Assembly (NCBI RefSeq): GCF_003151075.1
Contig: NZ_CP029482.1
Location: 3,472,001 to 3,536,000 of the forward strand
Origin: Pseudomonas sp. 31-12
Lineage (GTDB): Bacteria > Pseudomonadota > Gammaproteobacteria > Pseudomonadales > Pseudomonadaceae
DNA length: 64,000 bases
Direction: 5' to 3'
Positions within the stretch are counted from its first letter, which is position 1, and each line of letters begins with the position of its first letter. Both the position numbers and the translations under genes were made by a program. Below the pieces are notes generated by a model, which was not told the origin of the DNA, made no database searches, and worked only from the letters and a program-made list of their open reading frames with translations. This document shows, one piece after another, positions 33,445-41,516 of this stretch.

Positions 33445-34734
33445 ATGATTAGTGATGAACAAGATAATGATTCAATTGAGTTAGAGTATGAAGCACTACT
33501 GTCATTTATGTATCTATCGCCCGTAGGGCTGGTAAGAACCGACCCCAGCGGAAAAATTGATATGCTTAATCCCATGGCAACACAATTGTTGATGCCATTG
33601 GTTAAGTCTTTTGGTCTTGAAAATCTTTTTGAAACACTTGCTTCCGTGGCGCCTGAGTTACGTAACCTTGTAACGAGTTTTAGAGAGTCATGCGGATCAA
33701 TATGTGTAAATCATAGAATCCACGTGTCGTCCGCAGCCGACGGAGGTATTGTACTTGCTTGTACAATTGTAAAGGTCATCGAAGAGGTTCTAATAACAGT
33801 TCTGACTGATATCTCTTGCCAAGTTGCAACTGAACGGAGGCTAAGGCAGACCGACTCATGGCTGGACGCCATCTACACGATTGTTAACGATTTTGCAGTT
33901 CTCGGCTTGACTAATCAAGGAGTAATTAATAGCTGGAGCCCTTCGGCAGAGCGTTTAACAGGTTATACGGAATCCGAGGCTGTTGGTGAGACGTTGCGCC
34001 GCTTCTGTAGTTTGTCTGCCATGGAAGCTGATGTTTTGGAAGAACAACTCACATTCGCACGTGAAGAAGGTTGGCATTCACGAGACTATCTTTGCCAATA
34101 CAAATCAGGGCACTTTTTTTTCGCTCAAACAATGATCGCCGTTTTGCGTGACGAAAATGACGAGTTTTCTGGCTATACCGTTGTGTTTCGAGATATCACC
34201 GAGAGAAAGGTGTCGAGTGATAATCTGGCCAATTTGCTCACTAAAGACCACCTCACAGGCGCAGTTAATCGCGCTCATTTTTTCAACTTGGCAGATAAAG
34301 AATTTGCTCGGGCAAATCGATACCAGCACTCAATATCGATAATCATGCTAGACGCCGATCACTTCAAGCATGTTAATGATAGCTGGGGGCATCCAATTGG
34401 CGACGAAGTTCTTAAGTCTATTGTGAAAATTGCTGAGGGAGTTATTCGTCCCGGAGATACTATAGCTAGGTTTGGAGGCGAAGAATTTGTCGTTATGTTG
34501 CCTAAAAGCAATAGCCTCGATGCTTCAGTTATTGCGGAGCGACTAAGGAGCAGCATTGAAGCATCTAGTGTCGATGCTGGTGGTGAGGAAATCAAAATCA
34601 CAGTCAGTGTTGGGTGTGCCTCGATGAGTCAATCGCGATCCACTCTCAAGGAGCTGTTAATCTCCTCAGATAGTGCTCTCTATCATGCAAAAGCCAATGG
34701 TAGGAATTGTGTAGTTGATATTGATGACTGCTAA
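33445..34734 (+). CDS. PAS-PAS-GGDEF diguanylate cyclase
   Basis: A 429-residue soluble c-di-GMP synthase. PAS 1 spans residues 15-125 (SPVGLVRTDPSGKIDMLNP); PAS 2 130-255 (FAVLGLTNQGVINSWSPSAE, FRDITERK); GGDEF 260-425 with an active FGGEEFVVM (near 343). An I-site RxxD is not obvious. It is read with the PYP-like protein two bases upstream, which could be its light or ligand sensor (inference). Codon use is A+T-richer than that of flanking genes, pointing to later acquisition. Confidence 0.93.
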   Translation: MISDEQDNDSIELEYEALLSFMYLSPVGLVRTDPSGKIDMLNPMATQLLMPLVKSFGLENLFETLASVAPELRNLVTSFRESCGSICVNHRIHVSSAADGGIVLACTIVKVIEEVLITVLTDISCQVATERRLRQTDSWLDAIYTIVNDFAVLGLTNQGVINSWSPSAERLTGYTESEAVGETLRRFCSLSAMEADVLEEQLTFAREEGWHSRDYLCQYKSGHFFFAQTMIAVLRDENDEFSGYTVVFRDITERKVSSDNLANLLTKDHLTGAVNRAHFFNLADKEFARANRYQHSISIIMLDADHFKHVNDSWGHPIGDEVLKSIVKIAEGVIRPGDTIARFGGEEFVVMLPKSNSLDASVIAERLRSSIEASSVDAGGEEIKITVSVGCASMSQSRSTLKELLISSDSALYHAKANGRNCVVDIDDC

Positions 34735-34778
34735 TTTATGGCATCACCTGGGTTAACAAGAGATATGTCGCAAAGACA

Positions 34779-35150
34779 TTAATGAAGATATTTAGGAGAC
34801 GTGCCAGCTGTTCCCGATACTGAAGAAGACGCAAGCAGCATGCGGGCACGATTGACACGACGCACAACTCGGTTTAGGGCAACGTATGCGCGCTCTGAAA
34901 GGTGGTTAGGTTTGCGACGATAGTCACGGATCAGGTTGCGTGTGAGCTCCAAGTCAGTAAGGTAGCTGAAACGGCATATGAGATTTCTCAGCAGACCGAT
35001 GTTAGTGTTCAACACGGCGCGGTCGTAGGGATGACCACCTTTTATCTCCAATCGAATCGAAGCTCTGCAGCAATATAGGCGATTTTTGCAGAGAAAAAAT
35101 CCTGGCGGTCGGTGACTTGGACTCGGAGTTAGTACCTTGCTAAACGACAA
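34779..35150 (-). CDS. Uncertain frame of unknown function
   Basis: A minus-strand frame of up to 123 codons. Its second half (LICRFSYLTDLELTRNLIRD, YRRKPNHLSERAYVALNRVV) looks like a basic helical protein; the first half does not. No ribosome-binding site stands before the first ATG, and an internal GTG (VLNTNIGLLRN) may be the start. It could be a fragment. I recognise no family. Confidence 0.3.
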   Translation of the reverse strand: MSFSKVLTPSPSHRPPGFFLCKNRLYCCRASIRLEIKGGHPYDRAVLNTNIGLLRNLICRFSYLTDLELTRNLIRDYRRKPNHLSERAYVALNRVVRRVNRARMLLASSSVSGTAGTSPKYLH

Positions 35151-35246
35151 CCAATATTTGGTGTTTGAACAGGGGACTTTATTAGACCGGACATTGCTGG
35201 AGCGTTAACTTATCAAGTCCGTACGGAGTTAATCTTGGCGCTCCAA

Positions 35247-35681
35247 TTATCCGAGTTGCTTCTTCAACAGTGCGAGTTCAGCTTCCAGTTCGCGCACTCG
35301 CTCGCTAGCCTCAACCTCGACGCTGACGTCCTTCTGGATACCGATGAAGTAGGTGAGTTGATCTGCGTCGTTGAACACTGGGGTAATCGACAGTTCGTTC
35401 CAGAAGGCGCTGCCGTCCTTGCGATAGTTGCGAATGACTTGGCGGCAGGGGAGAAGGTTCCTTATCGCCTCGCGGATTACTGTCAAACCAGCTTGGTTAC
35501 GGTCATCACCCTGCAGGAAGCGGCAGTCCTGGTACAGGATGTCGTCAACGCTGTACCCCGTCAGGCGCTGAAAGGCGGGGTTGGCATAGATCAGGATGTT
35601 TTCGTCGCCTTCCTGCTCTGCTACCACGATGCCGTCGTTGGATGCTTCAACCACCAGTTTCAGCAGTTCTGCGTCGATCAT
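35247..35681 (-). CDS. Short LOV blue-light photoreceptor (PpSB1-LOV type)
   Basis: A 144-residue protein consisting of one LOV domain with a C-terminal coiled-coil helix (ASERVRELEAELALLKKQLG). The flavin-adduct motif is YQDCRFLQGDDR, with the photoactive Cys at residue 53 when the start is taken as MIDAELL at 35681. RNYRKDGSAFWNELSITPV and YFIGIQKDVS complete the FMN pocket. It closely resembles P. putida PpSB1-LOV and PpSB2-LOV, whose genes, as I recall, are needed for light-induced transcription through LitR-family PplR regulators. No PplR gene is in this window. Confidence 0.93.
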   Translation of the reverse strand: MIDAELLKLVVEASNDGIVVAEQEGDENILIYANPAFQRLTGYSVDDILYQDCRFLQGDDRNQAGLTVIREAIRNLLPCRQVIRNYRKDGSAFWNELSITPVFNDADQLTYFIGIQKDVSVEVEASERVRELEAELALLKKQLG

Positions 35682-35712
35682 TTTCAGAGCCCCAGTGAGT
35701 GACATCTCATTT

Positions 35713-36796
35713 TCAGCGGTTACCCGCCATACACGGAGTAATCAGTATAACCCTCGGCATACCGCCATACAGTATGGCTGAGTTCTGAGGGTTCAGCGGC
35801 CAATCGTTCGCGATTCTGGCTGGTAGATCCGGGGTGGCCATGAACGTACGGCCGAAAGCGACAAGGTCGGCCAGTCCTGAATCCAGCAACTGTGTAGCGC
35901 TTTGTGCAGTGTACCGACCGGCGTAGGTGATCGCCCCGCTGAAGGAGCTACGGACTGCGCGACGGAACGATTCCGGCATCCGTGGTGCATTATCCCAGTC
36001 CGCTTCGGCGATGGAGAGGTAAGCAATGCCAGCATACTCAAGAACTTTGATCGCTTCGATGTAGGTGGTATGAGGATCGTCTTCAACCATCCCTAGGTAA
36101 GTGCGCTCCTCATCGGTGCTGCTGACAATGGCGCGAAACGGACGCCAACCTTCTCTTTGCCAATACACTCGGCTACCCCAGCAACCACCTCACGCAAAAA
36201 CCGTAGGCGGTTGTGAAGGGAGCCGCCGTACTGGTCTTCGCGATGATTGCTATGGACTGAAATGAACTGATTGACCAGGTAACCATTGACGCAATGTAGC
36301 TCAATACCGTCGAAGCCTGCTTCCATGGCATTACGTGCCGCCTGAATACAAAGCTGTACAAGTTCTTCTACTTCACGGGTGGTCAGAGCTCTTGGGGCTG
36401 ATGGCCTCACCAAGGCTCCGGCACCTGGTTCTGTTTCTATGAAGACACTCACTTGTTCGGTCGCAATGGCAGAAGCCGAAACAGGAGCTGCACTCTCAGG
36501 TTGCAGGGAGGTGTGAGAGACGCGTCCTACGTGCCAGAGCTGCTCGAAGATACCGCCTTCGCGGGCATGCACAGCTTCGGTCACTTTAGGCGATCCAGCG
36601 ATCTGCTCGGTTGTATGGATGCCTGGAGTCCAAGCATAACCTTGTCCCCGGGTTCGATCTGAGTGCCCTCGGTAACAATCAAGCCCGCACCCGCGTAACT
36701 CAATGGTAAGCAGGCGGTGGTGGTACTCAAGGTGAGCACGAAGGAGATGGGACAATTCGAGTAATGCTGGGAGCAAACAGATTCTCCGCAAAACAC
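35713..36796 (-). pseudogene. Broken Old Yellow Enzyme (alkene reductase)
   Basis: Fragments of one NemA-type reductase lie in different frames: YAGAGLIVTEGTQIEP (ends at 36581), GQGYAWTPGIHTTEQIAG through QLWHVGRVSH, ELHCVNGYLVNQFI and EDQYGGSLHNRLRF in the frame ending 36093, then YAGRYTAQSATQLLDSGLAD and VAFGRTFMATPDLPARI in the frame ending 35713. At least three shifts are needed to join them. The catalytic pair reads HCVN where HSAN or HGAN is usual. It ends eight bases beyond the LOV frame on the same strand, so it may once have formed an operon with it. Confidence 0.85.
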
Positions 36797-36844
36797 TCAG
36801 AGTATTGATCGCCTCGATTTATAAAAAATCAGGGTACCTTATCC

Positions 36845-37540
36845 CTAGTCAATGTTCTGAGGCGGCCATTTCACGTTAGGCAGTGTTTCATATTCGGGCC
36901 TTGCGAACAGATAGCCTTGATAGAAGTAAATGCCGAGGGCTAGTAACTGCTGTAATTCAGCATTGGTCTCTACGCCCTCTGCAATCACTTCAATATTGAG
37001 CGCCTTGCATACACCGAGGATGCCTTGGACGATTGCCTGTCGAACCGGGTCAGTGCCTATGCTACGTACCAGGGTCATGTCCAGTTTTATGATGTCGGGT
37101 TGAAACTCTGCCAGCAAATTGAGCCCCGAGTACCCAGCACCGAAATCATCTATCGCTGTCTTGAAGCCTTTAAGGCGATATTCTCGAATGATGCTTTTTA
37201 GATGTTCCTTGTCCACCAGTTCTTCGTTTTCGGTGATCTCGAAAATCAGCCTTTCGGTAGGAAATCCAAATCTGCGTGCGGCTTCAAGCGTCGCACGAAT
37301 GCACGTGGCTGCTTGATATACCGCATTGGGTAAGAAGTTGATGCTGACAAAGCAGGGTGTTTGTAAGCGCGAAGCAAGCTCAACAGCCTTGACTCGACAT
37401 GCTTGGTCAAAGGCATAACGGTTCTGTTCGTTCACCTTTCCAAGAATGGCAGCGGCACCTCTGCCATCGCAACCACGTACCAAAGCCTCGTAGGCAAAAA
37501 TACTGTTGTCGCGCAGATCTACGATTGGCTGGAACGCCAT
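36845..37540 (-). CDS. Stand-alone EAL phosphodiesterase, N-terminus shortened
   Basis: A 231-residue EAL protein with the complete signature set: YEALVRG (near residue 18), SINFLPN, FEITENEEL, IDDFGAGYSGL, DIIKLDM, IAEGVET. This predicts c-di-GMP hydrolysis. In-frame codons upstream of the ATG read on as CSACREGNELDFEFS, a CxxC-containing N-terminus that relatives carry, but no ATG, GTG or TTG occurs before the next stop. The original start therefore seems lost and translation may begin at 37540, where no good binding site is seen. Confidence 0.9.
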   Translation of the reverse strand: MAFQPIVDLRDNSIFAYEALVRGCDGRGAAAILGKVNEQNRYAFDQACRVKAVELASRLQTPCFVSINFLPNAVYQAATCIRATLEAARRFGFPTERLIFEITENEELVDKEHLKSIIREYRLKGFKTAIDDFGAGYSGLNLLAEFQPDIIKLDMTLVRSIGTDPVRQAIVQGILGVCKALNIEVIAEGVETNAELQQLLALGIYFYQGYLFARPEYETLPNVKWPPQNID

Positions 37541-37685
37541 ACTGAACTCAAAATCCAGTTCATTGCCCTCCCGGCAGGCGCTACAAGGAGATAATGGTGG
37601 TTATTTTTCGTTCATTCAAACCCCGCTTTCAATCACTATCCATGTGTCGATCAAACCAAGATTTTGCACATGCCGCAAGGCTGAA

Positions 37686-39002
37686 TCATCTAGCTAATGT
37701 CGACGAGAAATTGCTGATCGCCTTTACGACTTGGCGAGCACTATCCTGAATATCCAGGATTACTTGACCAGCCTCACCGGCTAATTTGACTCCTTGTTCT
37801 GCCTTGTCTTTACTCGCCTCCATCCTGGCCACTGCCCCCTGGGCCAATAAACGATTGTGCTGCACCACCTCGACAATTTTGATGGTGGCCTGGCTTGTGC
37901 GCGAAGCCAGATTGCGCACTTCGTCAGCGACCACCGCAAAACCTCGACCCTGCTCTCCGGCACGAGCGGCTTCGATGGCGGCGTTTAGCGCAAGAAGATT
38001 CGTTTGTTCGGCGATGCCACGGATGGTCTGCACGATGCTGCTGATTACTTCCGACTGCTGGCTGACATCATTGATACCTTCGGCTGCGTGATTCAATTCG
38101 CCAGCCAGGCTTTGCATGACATCCACGGTCTCCTGCACCACTCGGGCGCCTTCGTGTGCTGTATTGTCGGTTTTCAGTGAAGTCTCGTAAGCCATGCGTG
38201 CTGCTCGTGACTCAGTTTCCTGCTGGAGAACCTGAGCCGTGATATCGCTCGCAAACTTAACTACTTTGTAAAGGCTGCCGCTGGCGTCGAACACCGGATT
38301 GTAAGTCGCACGTAACCAGACGATTTGTCCCTGGTTGTTGAGGCGTTTGAAGTTACCGGAGAAAAATTCGCCGTGATTCAGGCGCTCCCAGAACTGGCGA
38401 TACTCGTTGGATTCACTTTCGCTACGCTCACAGAACAGACGATGGTGCTTGCCAACAATCTCATCCAAGCGGTAACCCATCACTGCAAGGAAGTTTTCGT
38501 TGGCGCTGATGACTTCTCCCTGCCGGTTGAACTCAATGGTTGCCATGGAACGGTTAATCGCTTTGATTTGGCTCTCCTGCTCTTGTTCCTTCCGCACCCG
38601 GTCAGTTACATCAGTAGCAATCTTGACGACCTTAATCACCCGTCCAGAGGCGTCGCGAACAGGGTTATAGCTGGCCTCCAGCCAGATCTCACGCCCCTGT
38701 TTGTCCAGGCGCAGGAAGCGGTCGTTTATGAACTCACCATTACTCAGCCGTGACCAAAAACCTTGATAAGCGACGCTGTTGGCGTATTTCGGTGTACAGA
38801 ATAAGCGGTGATGCCGGGAGTGAATTTCCTCAAGACGATAGCCCATTACGCTCAGAAAATTGTGATTGGCGCCGAGGATCGTGCCATCAGGTTGGAACTC
38901 AATCAGAGCCATGGAACCACCTAATGCTGCGAGGGTGGCTTCGTAGTCAGCCAAACGCTGCTTGCTGATGGTCAGTTCTTTTTTGATTTGCGAGTTGAAC
39001 AT
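37686..39002 (-). CDS. Soluble PAS-PAS methyl-accepting chemotaxis protein
   Basis: A 438-residue cytosolic chemoreceptor without membrane spans. Two closely similar PAS domains follow each other (about residues 20-130 and 145-255; [16 protein letters not shown] and [16 protein letters not shown]). A short signalling domain has the hairpin tip [20 protein letters not shown], then [15 protein letters not shown]. Haem- or FAD-bound versions sense oxygen or redox state. ATG 39002 is chosen because TGAGGTTCGT precedes it; a start at 39053 would add 17 residues. A TATACA/TGTACA-type site stands 56-80 bases upstream. Confidence 0.92.
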   Translation of the reverse strand: MFNSQIKKELTISKQRLADYEATLAALGGSMALIEFQPDGTILGANHNFLSVMGYRLEEIHSRHHRLFCTPKYANSVAYQGFWSRLSNGEFINDRFLRLDKQGREIWLEASYNPVRDASGRVIKVVKIATDVTDRVRKEQEQESQIKAINRSMATIEFNRQGEVISANENFLAVMGYRLDEIVGKHHRLFCERSESESNEYRQFWERLNHGEFFSGNFKRLNNQGQIVWLRATYNPVFDASGSLYKVVKFASDITAQVLQQETESRAARMAYETSLKTDNTAHEGARVVQETVDVMQSLAGELNHAAEGINDVSQQSEVISSIVQTIRGIAEQTNLLALNAAIEAARAGEQGRGFAVVADEVRNLASRTSQATIKIVEVVQHNRLLAQGAVARMEASKDKAEQGVKLAGEAGQVILDIQDSARQVVKAISNFSSTLAR

Positions 39003-39057
39003 ACGAACCTCAGTGGCTATGGACTGCTTGGCACTTTCATCAATCCAACGCAAAACC

Positions 39058-39082
39058 TATACAGCGACATGGTGATTGTACA
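39058..39082. promoter_or_regulatory. PplR/LitR-like site before the PAS chemoreceptor
   Basis: TATACA (39058-39063), 13 bases, TGTACA (39077-39082). It matches the half-sites of the light-responsive PplR consensus (T(G/A)TACA-N12-TGTA(C/T)A, from memory) but with 13 rather than 12 bases between. Confidence 0.45.
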
Positions 39083-39291
39083 AGAAATTTCCAGATTGAA
39101 CACGAGGGAAGCATGTTGATCGCGAGTAATGCGATGATCGGGTAGGGGATTGCGCTCCGGCAATAGACTATCGGTTTACGTAGCTTTTGCACTCTCGGCA
39201 GAGCACTCGATATCCGACTGAAAGGGGCGTGCGGATTGCACCTCAAGTGATTTTTGTGGCCTAAATTCCTAACGTTTACAGCACGAGAGCG

Positions 39292-39444
39292 TCAAGGCGA
39301 GGGTTCAATCCGATCACAACGGATACCAATAAATAGCGGTTGGGACTCATTGGCGCCTCTGCGCAGGTCATTGATGTATAGCGCGCAGAACGGGCATTCA
39401 TCGATAAAGTAAGGCGTCACCGCCTGCTGATCAGTCTTGTGCGA
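39292..39444 (-). pseudogene. Truncated second DCC (DUF393) gene without start codon
   Basis: Reads YFIDECPFCALYINDLRR and ESQPLFIGIRCD, then TGA at 39292-39294. It aligns without gaps with the intact DCC gene at 49231: from the shared AACCTATACAAG of the operator region to the ACG codon both have the same 34 bases between, and the ATG of the intact gene corresponds to TCG (39442-39444) here. The CxxC motif is kept (CPFC). A GTG at 39420 could still start a 42-residue peptide. Confidence 0.65.
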
Positions 39445-39462
39445 ATTTCAGGGTCTTGTATA
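39438..39462. promoter_or_regulatory. Degenerate PplR/LitR-like site before the DCC remnant
   Basis: TGTGCG, 13 bases, TGTATA (39457-39462). The right half is embedded in CTTGTATAGGTTT, 13 bases identical to the site before the intact DCC operon. Confidence 0.45.
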
Positions 39463-39769
39463 GGTTTGTATCAAGTAAGCACAGGAACACACTGAGGATG
39501 GACGCTATTCTTTGCGCCTTGAAATCCACCGCATGCCTTGTCTCGGCATGACCAATCGGGTGGGGTGATAAGTGGCCTGCAGTTCATGGTCGAGGATCAG
39601 AAAGGTGCTGTCACCGGCACCCCCCCCTGAAACGTGAACCAAGCCTAAGGAGTGAGCGTGGTCATTGCTTAAGGTTTTGATGCCGAAAAAGTTAATCGAC
39701 AGTGCCGCCCTTTTGAGTAGGGCGGCTGTCTTCACGTTCGTGCGGTATCCATTTGGTATCGTTTAACGA
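39463..39769. other. Gap with an unassigned minus-strand frame
   Basis: About 300 bases. A 76-codon minus-strand frame (39505-39735) ends FLILDHELQATYHPTRLVM and contains an eight-C run on the plus strand near 39620-39627. No start signal or family is visible; it may be a remnant. Confidence 0.25.
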
Positions 39770-40180
39770 TCAATTTCCTCGGTATGTGGAGAAGCCGTAA
39801 GGGCTGAGAAGTAACGGGATGTGATAGTGAGGAACGGTACCGTCCACTTCAAAAATGACGGGCACCTCCGGAAAGAAGCTGGACGTTTTGTGCGCCTTGA
39901 ACCACTCACCAGTCTTGAAGGTGACACGGTAGGTACCTTTCTCCAGACCCCGACCTTCCGGATACAGCCCGGTGATACGACCTTGCTCGTTGGTTGCCGC
40001 GCTGTTGAGCATGTCCCAGTCTTTCCCATCCTGTTTTTCCAACGTGACATTGACTCCAGGGGACGGCAAGCCATCCTGCAAGTTGAGTACATGCACGCTC
40101 AAAGGATTTGTTGCCGCTGATGCAAGGGCTGAAATGGCACTCAATACAGCGCCAGCGAACAAGCTTTTCAATACAGTCAT
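39770..40180 (-). CDS. hiuH: Periplasmic 5-hydroxyisourate hydrolase (transthyretin-like)
   Basis: A 136-residue protein: signal peptide of about 22 residues ending ALASA, then the HIUase fold with LSVHVLNLQDGLPSPGV (catalytic His), GRITGLYPEG, FFPEVPVIFEVD and the signature end HYHIPLLLSPYGFSTYRG. It hydrolyses 5-hydroxyisourate from urate oxidation; the final residue is Asn where Ser is usual. AAGGACATCACC before 40180 fixes the start. It lies 10 bases after the HbpS-like gene and shares its transcript. E. coli hiuH is likewise exported and stands beside hprRS, a two-component pair like the one divergent here. Confidence 0.93.
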   Translation of the reverse strand: MTVLKSLFAGAVLSAISALASAATNPLSVHVLNLQDGLPSPGVNVTLEKQDGKDWDMLNSAATNEQGRITGLYPEGRGLEKGTYRVTFKTGEWFKAHKTSSFFPEVPVIFEVDGTVPHYHIPLLLSPYGFSTYRGN

Positions 40181-40190
40181 GGTGATGTCC

Positions 40191-40694
40191 TTAGTTTTTA
40201 ACGGCAGGTAGAACTTTGTTGATAGCGATCTCTGCACAACCTTCATCGTTTGCAGCGCCACCCGCACCGGCCACACCGATGGCGCCGATGACCTGACCCT
40301 CGAACTTCAATGGCACGCCTCCGCCCAGCAGCAGCAACTCATCAAGGGTGTTGAGGTTTTCAGCCTCTGGATTAGCGCGAGCGCGTTCAGCTAGCAACCG
40401 CGTCGAAGTCTTGGTCGACAGGGCGGTATAGGCTTTGCGTTGCGCGGCTAACGTGTTGTGTGGGCCGACATTGTCATCGCGTTGCACGGCAACCAGATTG
40501 CCGCCTCGGTCAACAACTGCGGCAACGGCTGTGCGGCCATCGGCGTGACAGGCGGTCAGCGCGGCCGTTAGCAAATCGTTGGCCATTGCAAGTGACACGT
40601 CCTTGCGCTGCGCAACCTGATCCGGGGCTGCAACGGCGAATGCAGAGTTCATTGCGAGTGTGATCAGCAATGAAGTCGATAGGCTTGTACGCAT
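40191..40694 (-). CDS. Exported HbpS/GlcG-like (DUF336) protein
   Basis: A 167-residue protein with a signal peptide (MRTSLSTSLLITLAMNSAF, cut near AVA) and one HbpS-like domain: ALTACHADGRTAVAAVVDRG, QRKAYTAL, LLLLGGGVPLKFEGQVIGAI, GVAGAGGAANDEGCAE. Family members bind haem or cobalamin and act as redox sensors or scavengers in the periplasm. CCAAGGAAACAGC precedes ATG 40694. It is the first gene of a two-gene operon with hiuH and diverges from the response regulator at 40845, so it is a likely target of that regulator. Confidence 0.9.
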   Translation of the reverse strand: MRTSLSTSLLITLAMNSAFAVAAPDQVAQRKDVSLAMANDLLTAALTACHADGRTAVAAVVDRGGNLVAVQRDDNVGPHNTLAAQRKAYTALSTKTSTRLLAERARANPEAENLNTLDELLLLGGGVPLKFEGQVIGAIGVAGAGGAANDEGCAEIAINKVLPAVKN

Positions 40695-40844
40695 GCTGTT
40701 TCCTTGGTTGGTTGAGTCTGTCTGGGTCATTGCCAGACATCATGACCAGCCCGCTCCGTCAGAATGATTACCTCCTGATTACCAATATGTAATGTGAGAA
40801 ATCAGCGAAGCGGGCTAGCCTGTGCGCCAGTCCTGGAGGAAAAA

Positions 40845-41516
40845 ATGCGTATCCTGGTGGTTGAAGATGAAACGAAAATGGCGGATTACCTGCGTAAAGC
40901 CCTGACTGAATCGGGCTATGCGGTAGAGATCGCCCTTGACGGGCTGGACGGCCAGCATTTGGCACAGGAGAGTGAGTTCGATCTGATCATTCTGGATGTC
41001 ATGTTGCCGGGGTTGGACGGCTGGCAATTGCTGCAAATCATCCGGCGTAAGTGGCAGACCCCGGTACTGTTTCTTACCGCACGTGATTCGGTTGATGATC
41101 GGGTCAAAGGGCTGGAGTTGGGGGCTGATGATTATCTGGTGAAACCCTTTTCCTATGCCGAGTTGTTGGCACGCGTACGCACTTTGCTGCGCCGTGGCCC
41201 GCCTCGCGAGGTGGAGCATTTTGTGGCTGGCGACCTGAGCCTGGACTTGTTGCGACGCAAGGTAACGCGCAACGGCGAGCGCCTCACCCTGACCAACAAG
41301 GAATTCGCCCTACTGCACTTGCTGCTTAGTCGTGAAGGGGAAGTGCTATCTCGTTCGTTGATTGCCTCACAGATCTGGCAAATGAACTTTGACAGTGACA
41401 CCAATGTGGTGGATGTCGCTATTCGTCGCCTGCGGGCCAAGATTGACGATCCATACTCACTTAAGTTGATACACACAGTGCGTGGTATCGGTTACATGCT
41501 CGAGGTGCAATCCTGA
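40845..41516 (+). CDS. OmpR-family response regulator (HprR/CopR/IrlR type)
   Basis: A 223-residue regulator. The receiver has [16 protein letters not shown], Asp51 in [14 protein letters not shown] and Lys in [10 protein letters not shown]. The C-terminal winged helix has [19 protein letters not shown] and [19 protein letters not shown]. This subfamily answers metals or, as HprR, H2O2/HOCl. TGGAGGAAAAA precedes ATG 40845. It overlaps the following kinase gene at 41513-41516. Divergence from the HbpS-hiuH operon resembles the E. coli hprRS-hiuH locus and suggests an oxidant stimulus. Confidence 0.93.
   Translation: MRILVVEDETKMADYLRKALTESGYAVEIALDGLDGQHLAQESEFDLIILDVMLPGLDGWQLLQIIRRKWQTPVLFLTARDSVDDRVKGLELGADDYLVKPFSYAELLARVRTLLRRGPPREVEHFVAGDLSLDLLRRKVTRNGERLTLTNKEFALLHLLLSREGEVLSRSLIASQIWQMNFDSDTNVVDVAIRRLRAKIDDPYSLKLIHTVRGIGYMLEVQS

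Noticed and set aside
39615..39630. Eight-C run as a phase-variation tract
   Set aside because: It lies in an unassigned frame with no start signal; without a supported gene there is nothing to switch.
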